Shown here in pieces: positions 30,719 through 40,216 of a stretch of DNA of 43,311 nt. The notes beneath the pieces were generated by a model that saw only the letters and a program-made list of their open reading frames with translations, was not told the DNA's origin and made no database searches. The translations under genes were made by a program, and so were the position numbers. Every line of letters begins with the position of its first letter. Position 1 is the first letter of the stretch. This stretch comes from Seminavis robusta (taxonomy: Eukaryota > Bacillariophyta > Bacillariophyceae > Naviculales > Naviculaceae). Location of the stretch: positions 1 through 43,311 of the forward strand of contig CAICTM010000900.1 of NCBI GenBank assembly GCA_903772945.1. The letters run 5' to 3'.

Positions 30719-32501
30719 ATGAGAACGCTTTCCCTCTTGCTTCCATGTTTCTCGCTCATGATCCGGCCAACGGATTCGTTTGTCCCAAGTGGATTGGTCC
30801 CTTCAACGCCAGTTTCAAGCAGTGGATCTCCCTTGAAATTTGTCGAACGACGAAAAGGCCGACAGTTGTTCATGAGCAACAGAGAAGACAAAGATGAAGC
30901 TGCAGTGGAAGAAGAGGTTCGACTGAAAATCTTGGATAGTCGAAGAAAGCAAGTTCGTACAGCATTAAAGGCGGCAGAGTCTTTGAGAAATTTTCGACTC
31001 TCCAAGGGTGAGTGATGCGAGGACACTTTGCCAGCCAATCTTCAAATTGCCCAGATCTCTCACTTTTGACCTCTATTCTTCGCATTTGCTGTGAGAAGGT
31101 TTTGTGCCTGAACTTGATGAAAATGGAAAACCTTTACAGTCAGATGGAAAATTGGCGGTCAGTTTGACAGCTTTTGTGGTAGCAGGTGGGGCAGTGGCAT
31201 TGCGGGTGGGTGGTCGCGCGGCTCTCGTCTCTGCCGTCGGACTGGATTTTGTCACGGACAATCCAGAGCTCAAACAAAACCTGGACCAAATCTTGACGTA
31301 TGCCGATACCATGGATCCACTGACAAAAGGTGCAGCCTTTGTTGCTGCTTGGACTGCAGTGAAAGTTTTCTGTGTTGACTTTGCTGGTGTGGCGTTAGCT
31401 CTGGCTTCAGGAATTTTGTTCGGTGGGGTTTTGCAGGGTGCTCTGGCGTCGGCTGGAGCTGCGACCATTGGCAGTTGTGTGGCATTCAGCCTGGCCAAAC
31501 TAGATACTCCCGTGAGAAAGAAATCGTTGGAGCTATTGGATGAATATCCATCCTTGCGTGGAATTGAAAAGGTAGTTGCAAGGGACGGCTTGAAGGCTAT
31601 ACTGACGCTGAGATTGGCTCCTGTCCTACCGATACCAATTGGTATGTACAACTATATATACGGCGTCACCAAAGTGCCAGTATTCGACTTTGCAGGAGGA
31701 ATCTTTCTGGGGTCCCTGAAACCATACCTTCTAGACAGCTATCTTGGCTTCTTTGGCAAGTCAGTGGTGGATGGCTCCATTTCAGCAGAGACTTCATGGC
31801 AAGACATCATTCTACTGGTGGCGCTGGGCGTCAGTGTGTTGATTGGAGTCTTTGCATCACAATTGGCAGCAGAAACATGGGAATCTGTTTTGGAGGAAGT
31901 AGAGGCCGAAAAAGCAGAGGCAGAGGGACTTGATCCAGACGAAGTAGATGACGATGATGGCATTGTCCGTGAAGTTGCCGGTGTTCAGTTGCCACAGTGG
32001 ATAGTTGGCTTTCAACTTGCATTACAGCAAGGCAGTGATCGTGTGAATGAGCTGATTCTCGATGAATTCGAGGCACAGGTATGGAATTACACAAAGGAGG
32101 AACCTCCACCAGCTGATATCGATCCTGCCTACGCAGATACCAGTCCAGAAGTTGTTGGTGCCAACAAGGGAATCGACTACGTTGGTGGGCTTTGCGACGG
32201 ATTGGTTTTGACGCCAAGTCTCTTTTCAGTATTTCTGAAGTACAGCGATCCATTGTACAACGAAGAAGAAGACGAACAAATTGCAAAGAGGATTCGTCTC
32301 GACCCGTCGATATGGCTTCCACAACAATATACTTCTGATGCAGCGACGAGCGCTAGCTCCGAGCCAACGGCAACAGTACCATCCATCGTGGACGAGAAAG
32401 AACAATTATCTCAAAAGACACTTTTGTCGCGGTTAGATGATCTGGAAAGCAGAGCAAAACGAAGGCTCGACTTGGTCAACGAACGGTTAGAAGATCTGTG
32501 A
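30719..32501 (+). CDS. plastid-targeted VTT/DedA-type membrane protein
   Basis: Two exons, 30719-31007 and 31099-32501 (563 residues), with a 91-nt intron GTGAGT...AGAAG. Two AGs (31094-31095 and 31097-31098) are both in frame and differ by one residue. The N-terminus MRTLSLLLPCFSLMIRPTDS is a signal peptide followed by FVPSG, matching the S-F cleavage site of diatom bipartite plastid presequences. A charged region (about residues 50-95) is followed by the VTT (SNARE-associated/DedA/TMEM41) domain at about 174-318: hydrophobic segments around FAGVALALASGILFGG and ALASAGAATIGSCVAFSLA, the KAILTLRLAPVLPIPIGMYN motif, and a further helix near 330-348. The C-terminal about 200 residues are acidic and end in a charged helix. 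VTT proteins include lipid scramblases and DedA transporters; here a thylakoid or envelope role is inferred. The start choice rests on the signal peptide. Confidence 0.88.
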
Positions 32502-33054
32502 TAATTGTTGAAATGGAAGGAATTAAGCAGGTGCTCGGATGCAAGCAAAGCCCTCGCGCTTCCAAGACACGAGCATGTCGCATAGCAATTTAATAAGAGC
32601 CCTAGCTATGTCATAGCTACTATTAATAGACCAGTTACTGTAGTAGGTACAAAACATGGAACGATTGAATCGAATCTAATGGCACAACTAGCTAGACCTC
32701 TTTCTTGAAAGCTTCTGGTCAACAAAAATCAAAATCCTTTGCACTCTAGCTAGCCACCGGTGGCCTTCCAAGCTGATTCTTTCTGTACGGTTGAAGAGAG
32801 GCGAGGATGTTGGCATTCTCCCGGGACAAAGGACTCTCTGGTCCCTCCAAGATCAAGCTAGCTAACGGTACGGTATCATCGGTAGACGGTGATGAACGAG
32901 AGCATCACAAATAATGACAACAATGCACGATTTGGCTGGTGCACTCCAGAATGTTTAACGGCTCTGCTGCTTTAAACTGTTTTGCCACAACGCCACAACC
33001 TTCCACGGGCTTCTTTTGATTTGAGCTCTTTACTCTCTAAAAGTAGGGTAGACA
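32502..33054. other. intergenic
   Basis: No gene recognised. A CCACCGGTGG palindrome lies at about 32755 and CTAGCTAACGGTACGG at about 32859. Should contain the upstream gene's 3' end and the cyclophilin promoter. Confidence 0.5.
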
Positions 33055-34000
33055 ATGATATTCCACACTAGAGGACTGTTTCTTCTCTTTGTCATTGCTG
33101 CACTATGTCGAGATCATGTGGCTTCGGCTGGCCTCGGGCATAAAGCCATTCCTCCTAAGATGGATCCAAAAGAGTGAGTTGAGTCGAGTCCAACGGTTTT
33201 GTCCCTTGATAAAGCGGATGTTGTCAATTCGATTCGATTCATTCATTCGACCCTTCTGTTTTCGTTTCTACCGTAGAACTCTCCCTGACATAACGCACAA
33301 GGTCTTTCTTCAAGTCGAAATTGATGGCCACGATGTAGGTCGGATTGTGCTAGGTCTCTTTGGGGATTATGCACCGAAGACGGTAGAAAATTTCCGAGCG
33401 CTCTGTGCCTGTGATAGTGGAGAGCCTGCATTATGCTACAAGGGGAGCTCCTTCCATCGAATCATCCCAGATTTCATGATTCAAGGTGGTGATATCATCC
33501 GAAATGATGGTACAGGTGGAGACAGTATTTATGGTGGAACCTTCAAGGATGAGGACATGACCAAAGTCAAATTCAATCGAAAGTTTCTCTTGGCGATGGC
33601 CAACTCCGGACCGGATACAAACGCCTCGCAGGTACGTAAGAAATCGTGTCATTTCTGTGTGTGAGAATGGCTTCCACTTGGAGCTGCTGGACTGAGATCC
33701 TTATGGCCTACTATTTACTTATCCATCATTCTGGTATAGTTTTTCGTTACAACCGTCAAATCACAGTGGTTGACTGGCAAGCATGTCATTTTTGGAAGAG
33801 TAATGGATGGCAGTGAGACTGTGGTGAAGAAAATTGAAAAGGAAGGAACCTATGGGGGAATCCCTCGTGCTGACAAAATCGTCATTACTGATTCTGGGGA
33901 AATGAAATTGGAGGCTCCCATCATTGATGATGGCAACGATCCACACCACAATAGAGACGCTCTCTACGGGCACGAGGATCCCCACAAGGAAGAGCAATAA
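33055..34000 (+). CDS. cyclophilin-type peptidyl-prolyl isomerase, secretory
   Basis: Three exons, 33055-33173, 33277-33631 and 33740-34000 (244 residues), with introns of 103 nt (GTGAGT...CGTAG) and 108 nt (GTACGT...TATAG). The first about 26 residues ([20 protein letters not shown]) are a signal peptide. The cyclophilin domain runs about 46-205: catalytic Arg in [14 protein letters not shown] (residues 99-112), then [19 protein letters not shown] (156-174) with the Trp that favours cyclosporin binding (168 here). The enzyme catalyses cis-trans isomerisation of X-Pro bonds, here presumably in the ER or endomembrane lumen. The C-terminal tail ([20 protein letters not shown]...) is not part of the standard fold. 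It ends KEEQ, not a KDEL-type signal. The extra tail is echoed by duplications downstream. Confidence 0.93.
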
Positions 34001-34036
34001 GGATCTAAACTAACTTCCAGCCACTAGAGCTACATC

Positions 34037-34188
34037 GATGATGGAAATGATCCACAACACAATACATGTAGAGACGCTCTCTAAGACACAAGGTTCCCCA
34101 CAAGGAAGAGCAACAATCCATCACACCGTGGTGACGCTCTCTACCGGCACCAGCAATAATGACCTAAACTAACAACCGGCCACTAGCT
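34037..34188 (+). repeat. two decayed copies of the cyclophilin 3' end
   Basis: 34037-34114 resembles 33926-33997 (GATGATGG(C/A)AA(C/T)GATCCACA, GAGACGCTCTCTA, CCCCACAAGGAAGAGCAA) but has small indels and no valid reading frame. 34119-34188 resembles the next stretch, including 3' flank GACCTAAACTAAC and CCACTAG. Tandem duplication of the last coding segment plus UTR. Confidence 0.8.
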
Positions 34189-34531
34189 ATCGGTAGTAAC
34201 TCTACAGGAAGCAGTAAAATGACATATTTTGCCCCATGGCAGCTACCATGATGTATGTCATGATGTATCAATCATCACCTACTAGGATCCGTTGGAACAG
34301 CGACGTGACAACAATTTTGGTTATGTAAAGCTGTTTAGTTGTGCAATTTCATATCCAAACTGTACTTCTTGGTACTGTTGGTTGCTTTTGCCAACATTTT
34401 AGTCAGTGTTTCTCCATACTCAACGACCCAGGATGCCACATACTGCGGCAGTGTACAAGCCACGATCGGGTTGTTGCGTTGTTGGACCATAACAAGGAAG
34501 GAATTGATCCCACCACGAGCAGCGACACTCT

Positions 34532-36217
34532 TTAGATGAGGTCAGCCACATCCATGGGCATCTCAGTAATTTCAGTGGTGTAGAACTCCTCAATATCACG
34601 GAGGTAACGAACATCAGCTTCGGTCAAGAAGTTGATGGCAACACCCTTACGACCAAAACGTCCGGAACGACCGATACGATGGATGTAGTTCTCACGGTTG
34701 GTGGGAAGATCAAAGTTGATGACGAGCGACACCTGCTGGACATCAATACCGCGAGCCAACAAATCCGTTGTGATCAAGACACGAGAAGATCCAGTACGGA
34801 ATTCACGCATAATGATATCACGCTCTCGCTGGTCCATGTCTCCGTGCATACAACTGACAGTAAAGTCCTTCTTCTGCATTTCCTCTTGAAGCCAATCGAC
34901 CTTGCGTCGAGTGTTGCAGTAGATGATAGCCTGAGTGATGGTGAGAGTCTCGTAAAGATCACAGAGAGTATCCAACTTCCATTCTTCGTGTTCCACGGCA
35001 ATGTAGAACTGCTTGATACCTTCAAGAGTCAATTCATCCTTCTTGACCAGAATACGGACAGGTTCTCGCATGAAGCGTTCAGTAACTTCCAAGACTTCCA
35101 AGGGCATGGTAGCACTGAAAAGGCAGACCTGTACTGATTCAGGCAAGAACTTGAAAATGTCGTAGATCTGATCCTTGAACCCACGACTAAGCATCTCATC
35201 GGCTTCATCCAGGAAGAATTGGCGAATGTGATCCAAACGCAAGGCCCTACGATTGATCATGTCCGAGACACGACCAGGAGTCCCCACCACAACATGGACT
35301 CCTTGCTGAAGGGTACGAATATCATCACGCACGGCGGTACCACCGACACACGCATGCACTTGGATGTCCATGTAATCCCCCAAGGCCAAGACGACCTTTT
35401 GAATCTGCTGCGCCAATTCACGGGTTGGGGCCAAGATGAGAGATTGACAGTCACGCTGTTTTGGGTCGACCTTGGCCAAGGTTCCAATCGCAAAGGTCGC
35501 CGTTTTGCCCTGTAGGATTGGATGACAAAAATGAAAACATAATCAGTATGGTGCGGATTTGTTTGTCATCACAATATTCGTCAGCTCGGCAAGCAAGGGC
35601 CAACAACACACACAAATCACCAAAAGGTCTGATTTAGAGTTTGGATTGCTTTCAGTCACATTGTGTGTTCAGACTCGAAAGATGTGTGATTAACGCATGA
35701 TTCATCCTCCCTTTTGAGACTCTGTATACCCAAGCATGGTTCGAACGCAGAAGTACCTACCGTTCCAGATTGGGCTTGAGCGATCAGGTCCTTTCCCAAC
35801 ATTGTCGGCTTACAGGCTCGCTGTTGAATGGCAGAAGGCTTCTCGAAACCGTATGAGTAAATACCCCGAAGCAACTCATCGGGGAGCTCCATGCCGTCGA
35901 ACGTCTCAATGGCTTCATCCCAGTTGGAATCAAAATCGGCATCCGTGAGGCCACTAGGGGCCTCATCTTCGTTGCCCCCCTCGCGAGGATCACTGCAGAT
36001 ATCACAAAAGAAACATAGATAACACTGTTAGTAAATTGCAGTTCCTTTTTCTTTGGGTTCCGTTCCGGCAGCAGTCTCCAAGGATGATGAACCAAAGACA
36101 CCCTGAGGGCGCCGAAAACATCCAAGCAGAAATGACCTGCAGATACACAAATTCCCCTGAACTAGCTAGGCCATTGCCAACAAGACGATAGACGTACGCG
36201 AATCTATCACTGCTCAT
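34532..36217 (-). CDS. eIF4A: eukaryotic initiation factor 4A (DEAD-box helicase)
   Basis: Three exons on the minus strand: 36217-36198 (20 nt), 35992-35761 and 35509-34532, giving 409 residues, the usual eIF4A length. Introns are 205 nt (GTACGT...TGCAG) and 251 nt (GTAGGT...TACAG). eIF4A is the ATP-dependent RNA helicase of the cap-binding complex that unwinds mRNA 5' leaders in the cytosol. All motifs are present: Q motif [12 protein letters not shown], Walker A AQSGTGKT (codons split between exons 2 and 3), [25 protein letters not shown] and [13 protein letters not shown]. The end [10 protein letters not shown] is typical. The tiny first exon (MSSDRFA) is chosen because its frame and donor fit exactly and no other in-frame ATG precedes exon 2. 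Could be a close paralogue such as eIF4A-III, but the C-terminus favours eIF4A. Confidence 0.93.
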
Positions 36218-36798
36218 TTGGTATTGCTTTCAAAGTTGTGCACTAATCTAGTTATCATGCACAACTTTTTGTGTTGGTGCGTAGCGTCTCCTGTTATCTC
36301 AGTAACTGTTGTCTGTTGTTGCTGCGTGCTTCTGGTTTGGGTGGCTTTCGTGGAGCGCTGCTCTCAGAGCCAACCAAACCCTGAGCGTGTTTGGTGGCAA
36401 ATTCAACCATGGTAGGATTTTTACGTACGCGTCATTTAATCTTCGAGGATGCGCGGGAGCGCGCGTTTAATAGAACAGCAATTGCTTTGTTAATGTTTCT
36501 TTTCCTCTATTCGATTACTCCATCCATTTCCTTATTCCTCGCTTCCTTGGAGGCCCCTGCGCAATGCATCGAGGACCAGACCATTTCAAGCCAATGAGGT
36601 TGCTTCAATACCAAAAAGTAAGCTGGAGAGAACCTCTCACCTGGGAAAACATCAATGCAACCATAATAGAACGCGAAATAGCCAGCATAATTCAAGACAG
36701 CAACCAAGGGAGTTTCATCAGAAGAAGGTGGCTCTAGTAACAGTTGGGGTGACATTCTGGTTTTTAAGGTATTCATCATGTAGATATTATATACCCGG
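36218..36798. other. intergenic up to element C
   Basis: Should hold the eIF4A promoter. Overlapping ORFs (plus 36391-36597, minus 36507-36803) have no recognisable domain; the minus one runs into the LTR. Nothing else supported. Confidence 0.45.
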
Positions 36799-37220
36799 TG
36801 CAATACACGGCTCTTAGCCTTATTCGCGACTCGATCCTAGATAGGGTTTGAGTTCGACTCATGACGTAGTCCCTTGCGAATAGTCATTGAGACAGGGTTC
36901 TCATGACTGCTAGTCATACTAGGTTGTCGATGAAACATCGCTCTAGATATTTAGCCGGCGTGGAAAGCTTCCACGCTACTAGACAGCTACTAGCTGAAGT
37001 TTCCACGTGTTCCGGAAATGGACTGTGGAGTACGTAGAGTTATTACCATAACCTACGATATCACACTTCGAGGCCTCCCGCGGGAGACCAACTTCAATGA
37101 GCTTCACAACGATCTCTCTCATGGATTAGTTTTCGTAGCTTTCTAATCTCTCTCATAACTTTCATTCTCTCAAACTCAAAACACTCGAAAGATCTTTACA
37201 CTAGCTTTTAGCGTAGTGCA
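36799..37220 (+). repeat. 5' LTR of element C
   Basis: 422 bp. Both ends match the family closely, but about 36990-37125 is strongly diverged (for example AAGCTT in the loop of the GCGTGGA/TCCACGC stem and an altered following stem), while the CTCCCGCGGGAG palindrome is kept. Confidence 0.92.
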
Positions 37221-37221
37221 T

Positions 37222-37233
37222 TTTGTTAACAAA
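37222..37233. promoter_or_regulatory. palindrome TTTGTTAACAAA at the expected primer site
   Basis: A perfect 12-bp palindrome one base after the 5' LTR, where gypsy elements normally have a tRNA primer-binding site starting TGG. The same palindrome is at 40004-40015 (element D) and next to the 5' LTR of element B. Element A has lost one base. Confidence 0.5.
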
Positions 37234-37272
37234 CACAATAGCTTTCAGCTACCCTCAACCTATTCCTTCACC

Positions 37273-38606
37273 ATGAAGATTGCTCAAGGAAAGCATGCGT
37301 TCAGCAACTTCGAGAAATAGTTGCGTGACAAACCCATTCTTCCTCTCGTCGACAATGACGAAGACAACGAGGTCGACGACACTCGCGCAACCACCTACAA
37401 ACTTTGCACCATTCCTGCAGACGCAAATAGTGCCGAGTACACTTTCAAGGTAGCCATCATCAATGGCTCCAACACTCCATGTGAGACCATCAAGTGGGCC
37501 ATGAATACGGAGAAGGTCTTCGTTGGACTCAACCTTGCTAGTGCCGACGACAAACATCGTCTTCTCAAGGAAATGACTTCCAGCTCTGCAAAGAGTGCCT
37601 ACGAAGCTGGGTGTGCAGGCAGTCGTGCCGTGTGTCATAACACCCTACGACAAATTGCTGTGAACGCAATTCCTCCACGCGATGTGACTTCTGGAGAAAC
37701 CGAAGTCCAATTCCAAGCTTGTGTCCAAAGCTGCATGGGACGGTGCAGCAGAACCTGCTCTAAGCGATGTGGACATCACCTTTGGAATCAACGCGGTGAT
37801 CGAACAAGCCTGTCCTTACAAGGCTCTCGAAAAACAGAAACGCTTCATGCGTCGTAAGATGCGCAAGCCTAGCGAGATGACAACTCGCGCCTACATCAAC
37901 AACCTCACTCGGATGAATACCGATGAGCTTCCACGTTTGCCACCTTTCAGTGCCAATCAGCCAACAGTTGAACCAGGACGAATTCATTGACATCATCTGT
38001 CATGGCATTCCTCGTTCCTGGATGCGCAAGATGGACGAACACGACTTCGATCCTTTCACTGCCAAGATGCCGGCTCTCATTGGATTCTGTGAGCGTATGG
38101 AATCTGCTGAAGACTTTGACAAAGGCAGCGATGCCAAGCAAGCTACTTCGAAGAAGAACAGCAGCCAAAAGTACAAGTCTAGCCGCAACAACAACCACTC
38201 CTCCAAGAACGAAGGAAAGTGGTGTGACTACCACGAGTCCAGCACTCACGATACTGCTGACTGCATGACTCTGAAGAAACTCAAGTCCAAGTCCTCGTCT
38301 GGCAACGATAGCAAGCCAGCGTACAACAAGAACAAGACTTGGAAACGTAAGTCTGACGATGCCAAGTCCTACACCAAGAAGGAACTTTCTGTCCTTATGA
38401 AGAAAGTCTCCACTGCTGCGGTCAAGGCTGATTGCAAGAAGAAAAGCGAATGCAACCATGTTGCCAAGCGCAAGTCGGATGACTCTGATGACGAGGATAA
38501 CTCCTCTGTCGGGTCCCTCAACATGATGGACAAGAAGATGGCCGCAGTCGACAAGGCTCTTGCCGACTTTGATTTCAATCAATCGGATGGAGAAATCTCC
38601 ATCTGA
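37273..38606 (+). pseudogene. element C gag
   Basis: The gag polyprotein forms the retrotransposon capsid and binds RNA. The ATG at 37273 is 52 bases after the LTR. A TAG at 37318 replaces the CAG present in element D, and frame changes occur near 37720 and 37970. The last block is open to the TGA at 38604-38606. It carries a nucleocapsid knuckle CDYHESSTHDTADC (C-x2-H-x4-H-x4-C), a variant of the retroviral CCHC motif also seen in some plant gypsy elements, followed by a Lys/Ser/Asp-rich basic region. Otherwise this is the best-preserved gag in the window. Confidence 0.85.
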
Positions 38607-38630
38607 GGATTAGGCCAGAATAATGATTCA

Positions 38631-39575
38631 ATGGAACCATGTTCCGATTTCTCATACCTAAGTGATGAAGATATCTCACTAACTAGTAAACAAGAATTGT
38701 TTGCAACTGATGAAGTCTACGGCAAATTAGATGATTGCCTAGAAGCTGCTCAATTAGATTCTGATGATCTATTCAGCATTGTTAACCTCGTCCGTAGCCA
38801 ACCACCTCGTAAACATCGCAAGACAAGAGACCTCAAACCTATCGTCTATGTTAGATTTAACAGACGAGAAAAAGGGAAACCAAAACCCGTTACACTCCAC
38901 TGCTTACTGGATACAGGAGCATCCGGAACTTTGATTGCTCAAACTCATGCTAAGAAATTACGCATGAAGGATCTTGGGGGCGTCCAAACAATGTGGACTA
39001 CCCCTGCAGGAGAATTAAACACCAGCACGAAGTGCAAGGGTGCCTTTATGATTCCTGAGTTCCATGATGATAGGATTATCGAATGGGATTTACACGTCAC
39101 CAAGAGCTTGGGGGCGTATGACATGATCATAGGTCGAGACATTCTCTCTGATCTAGGATTTATGTTCGATTTCACTACCATGTCAGTGGAATGGGACGGC
39201 ATATCTATTCCTATGAAAGATAGCGATACCAATGAAGAAGAGAACTTCTTCATTCCTGATCCTACAGCTGTCAATGACAGTGCAGATCGTCTCAAGAAGA
39301 TTCTTGATGCGAAATACGAACAAGCTGACTTAAGGCTGGTATGCCAAAGTCAAGATCAGTTAAATAAGGAAGAGCAGGAACAGCTCTATGCCTTATTGAC
39401 CAAGTACTCCGACCTGTTCGATGGTACTTTAGGAAAGTGGCAGATGGACGACTACGAAGTAGAACTTCTCCCTGATGCTAAACCCTATCACGCTAGGGCT
39501 TATCCTATTCCACGTGTCCATATCAACACTCTTAAGATGGAGGTTGAACGTCTCTGCGAGGCAGGAGTACTCAAG
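38631..39575 (+). pseudogene. element C pol start: protease and RT N-terminus
   Basis: An uninterrupted frame begins 24 bases after the gag stop. An acidic lead (about 85 residues) is followed by an aspartic protease with CLLDTGASGTLI (catalytic DTG) and the second strand pattern AYDMIIGRDILSDLGF, a linker, and the RT N-terminal segment YPIPRVHINTLKMEVERL. The frame is cut by the LTR of element D after the codons for EAGVLK; the remaining ORF codons come from the LTR. The gag-pol arrangement implies a separate ORF or readthrough/frameshift expression; the short gap contains TGA then TAG. Confidence 0.88.
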
Positions 39576-40002
39576 TGCAATACACGGCTCTTAGCCTTAT
39601 TCGCGACTTGATCCTAGATAGGGTTTGAGTTCGACTCATGATTGAGTCTCTCATGAATAGTTATTGAGACAGGGTTCTCAATGACCGCTCTAGTCATACT
39701 AGGTTGATGATGAAACATCGCTCTAGATATTTAGCCGGCGTGGAGTACTTTCACGCTACTAGATTCATGCTAGACGAATCTTCCACGCGTTCCGTTATAG
39801 GATCGTGGAGATACGTAGGATTACTACCGCAACCTACTCTATCACACTTTATAGTCTCCCGCGGGAGACCAGATCTACGATCCTTTGATGGTGATCTCTC
39901 TCGTTGATTAGTTTTCATAGCTTTCTAATCTCTCTCATAACTTTCATTCTCTCAAACACAAAACACTCGAAAGATCTTTACACTAGTTTTTAGCGTAGTG
40001 CA
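39576..40002 (+). repeat. 5' LTR of element D
   Basis: 427 bp with family ends, the stem GCGTGGAGTACTTTCACGC (one stem mismatch) and the palindrome GTCTCCCGCGGGAGAC (39856-39871). Confidence 0.93.
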
Positions 40003-40054
40003 TTTTGTTAACAAACACAATAGCTTTCAGCTACCCTCAACCTATTCCTTCACC

Positions 40055-40206
40055 ATGAAGATTGCTCAAGGAAAGCATGCGTTCACCAACTTCGAGAAAC
40101 AGTTGCGTGACAAACCCATTCTTCCTCTCGTCGACAATGACGAAGACGCCGAGATCGACGATTCTCGTGCAACCACCTACAAACTTCGCACCATTCCTGC
40201 AAAAAA
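40055..40206 (+). pseudogene. element D gag N-terminus
   Basis: Open from ATG 40055 (MKIAQGKHAFTNFEKQLRDK) for about 50 codons to TTYKLRTIPA, then leaves the family sequence exactly where the inverted segment begins. The CAG codon that is TAG in element C is intact. Confidence 0.8.
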
Positions 40207-40216
40207 AGGAGAGAGA

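Larger units (their letters stand above)
36799..39575 (+). mobile_element. Ty3/gypsy element C, left part, interrupted by element D
   Basis: 5' LTR, leader, gag and the start of pol are visible; pol is cut in the RT by insertion of element D at 39576. Left flank is CCGG (36795-36798). The right part should lie beyond the window. Confidence 0.9.

Noticed and set aside
36507..36803. A 98-residue minus-strand ORF next to element C
   Set aside because: It begins inside the LTR and has no recognisable domain; no splice or start evidence supports it.
37947..38582. A 211-residue minus-strand ORF with hydrophobic stretches
   Set aside because: It is the antisense of element C's gag, whose sense strand carries the zinc knuckle and agrees with the other copies.
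39576..40002. 3' LTR of element C ending at 40002
   Set aside because: It is followed by a leader and gag start and preceded by interrupted RT codons, so it is the 5' LTR of a separate nested insertion.
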